Below, one piece after another: positions 62,531 to 64,000 of a stretch of DNA of 64,000 bases. How positions within the stretch are numbered: position 1 is the first letter of the stretch; every line of letters begins with the position of its first letter. Source of the DNA: an uncultured Allomuricauda sp. (GTDB lineage Bacteria; Bacteroidota; Bacteroidia; Flavobacteriales; Flavobacteriaceae); assembly GCF_947495325.1 (NCBI RefSeq), contig NZ_CANLYK010000006.1, forward strand, positions 34,859 to 98,858. Reading direction: 5' to 3'. The notes under the pieces were generated by a model. It saw only the letters and a list, made by a program, of their open reading frames with translations, was not told the origin of the DNA and ran no database searches. Both the position numbers and the translations under genes were made by a program.

Positions 62531-64000
62531 GTGAAAAAACAAATTTCGTATTTAGTAATCGGCCTACTTATGATTACTTCGCTAAAAGGTCAGATAAAAA
62601 TTGGTGAAAATCCGCAAACTTTAGACCCCGCTTCCGTTTTAGAGCTGGAGAGCGACTCTAGGGTGTTGGTTATAACCCGAATGACCACCATACAAATGGA
62701 AAATACTTCTCCCTTGCGTGGAGCGGTTGTATACAATACAGATACACGATGCGTTCATTTTTATGATGGCACACTTTGGATCAACCTATGTGACAGACCA
62801 GATGAACAAACCTTTACAGCAGACGCTATTGTAAACTTTAGCCCGACTATGGTCATAACCCAAGACGGGACTAACTTTAATTTTGAAGTTGGGGAAATAA
62901 GGGGTGAAAATATTGTGGACACTTCCATAAATGGTGAAATGGATATTCAACCAGGATCCATTACCGGTCTGCAACTTCAAGATGCATCAATATCGTATGA
63001 TAAATTAGCCGAAGGGACTATTACTGGTGAAATTTTATGGTGGAGCGGAGCAGAATGGACATTGGTCAACGAATCAGATTTAGGCATTACCGAACAAGAT
63101 GCCGTAATCGGAAATGAAGTAACGGGCCCTGCCGATGGCACTTTGGTTCTTTCAGGAGCAGGAGATGATATAAGTCCTTTGTTGTTGGATGTAAGTGACG
63201 GGGGTATTGACACCAACGAACTTGCCGATGATGCGGTGACCACTGATAAAATTCTAAATGGCGAAGTAAATACGGATGACATTGCCGATGGCGCCATTAC
63301 CAATTCCAAACTTGATAAGATTAATATTCCATTGAGCGGATTTGGAGCAGCGGCAGCTGATGTTGATCTTGGTATCAATAGGTTAATTAACGTAACCAAT
63401 CCTTCTGACCCCCAAGATGCGGCTACCAAAGCCTATGTTGATACGGAAATTACCGGAATCAATAATTTGGCCGATGGAACAATATATATTGGAGATGCAA
63501 CCAACACTGCACAAGAATTTCCAATCACCGGAGACGCTACTATAACCAATACAGGAGTACTGACCATTGCGAATGATGCGGTCACAACGGCGAAAATATT
63601 GAATGCCAACGTTACAAATGCAAAACTAGACAAGGCAAATATTGAATTAAGTGGGTTTGGAGCAGCAGTAGCCAATATAGATTTTGGAACTAACAGACTA
63701 ATCAATGTAGATGACCCAATTGACCTTCAAGATGCGGCAACGAAGAATTATGTCGATATTTCGATAACCGCCTCTGAAACGGCGGACGGGGACACCGATG
63801 ATACCAACGAACTCTCCGACGTGACACTGAACACCACTACCTTGGAGCTCACCAATGCGGAGGCAGGGGCAACAGGGGTAGACCTTGACCTGACGTTCGC
63901 AACGGACACCGAACTCGCGAACGCGATAACCGCCTCTGAAACGGCGGACGGGGACACCGATGATACCAACGAACTCTCCGACGTGACACTGAACACCACT
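62531..64000 (+). CDS. Large repetitive secreted protein, 3'-truncated by window edge
   Basis: The reading frame is open from GTG at 62531 to the last base (490 residues seen). The start gives a signal peptide (about residues 1-21, ending SLKGQ). A conserved-looking head domain follows (IGENPQTLDPASVLELES, then RGAVVYNTDT and FYDGTLWINLCD). After that come two repeats of about 60-70 residues ending QDAATKAYVD/QDAATKNYVD, and then a GC-rich 54-residue repeat. The AATKAYVD module is also seen in phage tail fibres, but no phage genes are near, so a cell-surface adhesin-type protein is the better call. Its full size cannot be judged. Confidence 0.85.
   Translation, partial: MKKQISYLVIGLLMITSLKGQIKIGENPQTLDPASVLELESDSRVLVITRMTTIQMENTSPLRGAVVYNTDTRCVHFYDGTLWINLCDRPDEQTFTADAIVNFSPTMVITQDGTNFNFEVGEIRGENIVDTSINGEMDIQPGSITGLQLQDASISYDKLAEGTITGEILWWSGAEWTLVNESDLGITEQDAVIGNEVTGPADGTLVLSGAGDDISPLLLDVSDGGIDTNELADDAVTTDKILNGEVNTDDIADGAITNSKLDKINIPLSGFGAAAADVDLGINRLINVTNPSDPQDAATKAYVDTEITGINNLADGTIYIGDATNTAQEFPITGDATITNTGVLTIANDAVTTAKILNANVTNAKLDKANIELSGFGAAVANIDFGTNRLINVDDPIDLQDAATKNYVDISITASETADGDTDDTNELSDVTLNTTTLELTNAEAGATGVDLDLTFATDTELANAITASETADGDTDDTNELSDVTLNTT
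63233..63442 (+). repeat. Protein-level repeat unit 1 (70 residues)
   Basis: Encodes AVTTDKIL ... LSGFGAA ... NRLINV ... QDAATKAYVD. It matches unit 2 at 63578-63757 with a 10-residue insertion near its start. The repeat is clear in protein and only moderate in DNA, so the duplication is old. Confidence 0.8.
63578..63757 (+). repeat. Protein-level repeat unit 2 (60 residues)
   Basis: Encodes AVTTAKIL ... LSGFGAA ... NRLINV ... QDAATKNYVD, matching unit 1. It is followed directly by the GC-rich tandem repeat. Confidence 0.8.
63762..64000 (+). repeat. GC-rich 162-bp tandem repeat, running off the window
   Basis: Bases 63762-63838 recur exactly at 63924-64000, a spacing of 162 bp (54 codons). 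The unit is GC-rich with codons such as GAC, GGG, ACC and CTC, unlike the AT-rich sequence around it. The second copy is cut by the window edge, so the copy number is unknown. Confidence 0.92.

Noticed and set aside
62786..63999. Chain of long open frames on the minus strand under the repetitive protein
   Set aside because: They follow from the GC-rich biased codons of the plus-strand gene, lack recognisable domains, and the plus frame has a signal peptide and continuous repeats.
63233..64000. Prophage tail-fibre gene
   Set aside because: The protein has a bacterial signal peptide and head domain and no phage genes flank it on the left.
62531..64000. CRISPR array suggested by repeated units
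   Set aside because: The repeat is 162 bp apart, translated in frame and without spacers of CRISPR size.

Overview
The window is chromosomal DNA of a member of the Bacteroidota, almost certainly a marine-type Flavobacteriaceae. It is AT-rich and has few Shine-Dalgarno sites. Several genes are preceded by the Bacteroidetes promoter element TAnnTTTG, in two or three cases with an upstream TTG/TTTG at the expected spacing. Gene content fits as well: DUF6702, carboxypeptidase-regulatory-like proteins, a YdeP-type molybdoenzyme, an rsfS-ftsH-LUD-cdsA-psd run, and kynurenine-pathway genes. I could not name the genus. No tRNA, rRNA, CRISPR array, insertion sequence or prophage was seen, and no stretch longer than about 300 bp lacks a gene.

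Layout. 1-6259: the trp operon trpE(partial)-G-D-C-F-B-A, tightly packed except for a palindromic repeat between trpC and trpF; a second palindromic element lies in frame inside trpF. 6281-9037: a secreted M20 peptidase, a lone receiver-domain protein and a uracil-DNA-glycosylase-like protein. 9085-15809: ppc, yaaA, an rluD-PASTA pair, then ddl and coaD in divergent orientation. 16013-20680: a PAS histidine kinase with its response regulator, an M14 lipoprotein peptidase and a Nudix hydrolase. 20688-27259: pyrE, an SRPBCC protein, birA, rsfS, ftsH, a LUD protein, cdsA, psd and an acyl-CoA-binding protein. 27324-35217: FdhF/YdeP oxidoreductase, dienelactone hydrolase, valS, DUF1573 protein and a PDZ aspartyl protease. 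35368-44153: aminotransferase-murB, an ECF sigma/anti-sigma pair, a second sigma factor, lipA, gap and a TPR hybrid histidine kinase. 44150-49688: lpxK, a Nif3-like protein, a cysteine-free zinc-ribbon-like protein, DUF4174, kmo and a ClpP. 49862-57754: MscS channel, a tiny protein, a sigma factor, a lipoprotein, MFS transporter, AraC regulator, kynU, a GNAT enzyme, O-methyltransferase, PAP2 and TatA. 57840-62313: M1 peptidase, DUF6702 and two paralogous carboxypeptidase-regulatory-like proteins. 62531-64000: the start of a large repetitive secreted protein that runs off the window.

How the parts work together. Tryptophan is made by the trp operon and can be degraded by Kmo and KynU, encoded 45-50 kb downstream. 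Envelope functions dominate the rest: phospholipid headgroup synthesis (cdsA, psd), peptidoglycan precursors (ddl, murB), lipid A (lpxK), protein export (tatA), quality control (ftsH, clpP) and several exported peptidases. The most unusual features are the in-frame palindromic insertion in trpF and the GC-rich 162-bp tandem repeat in the last gene.
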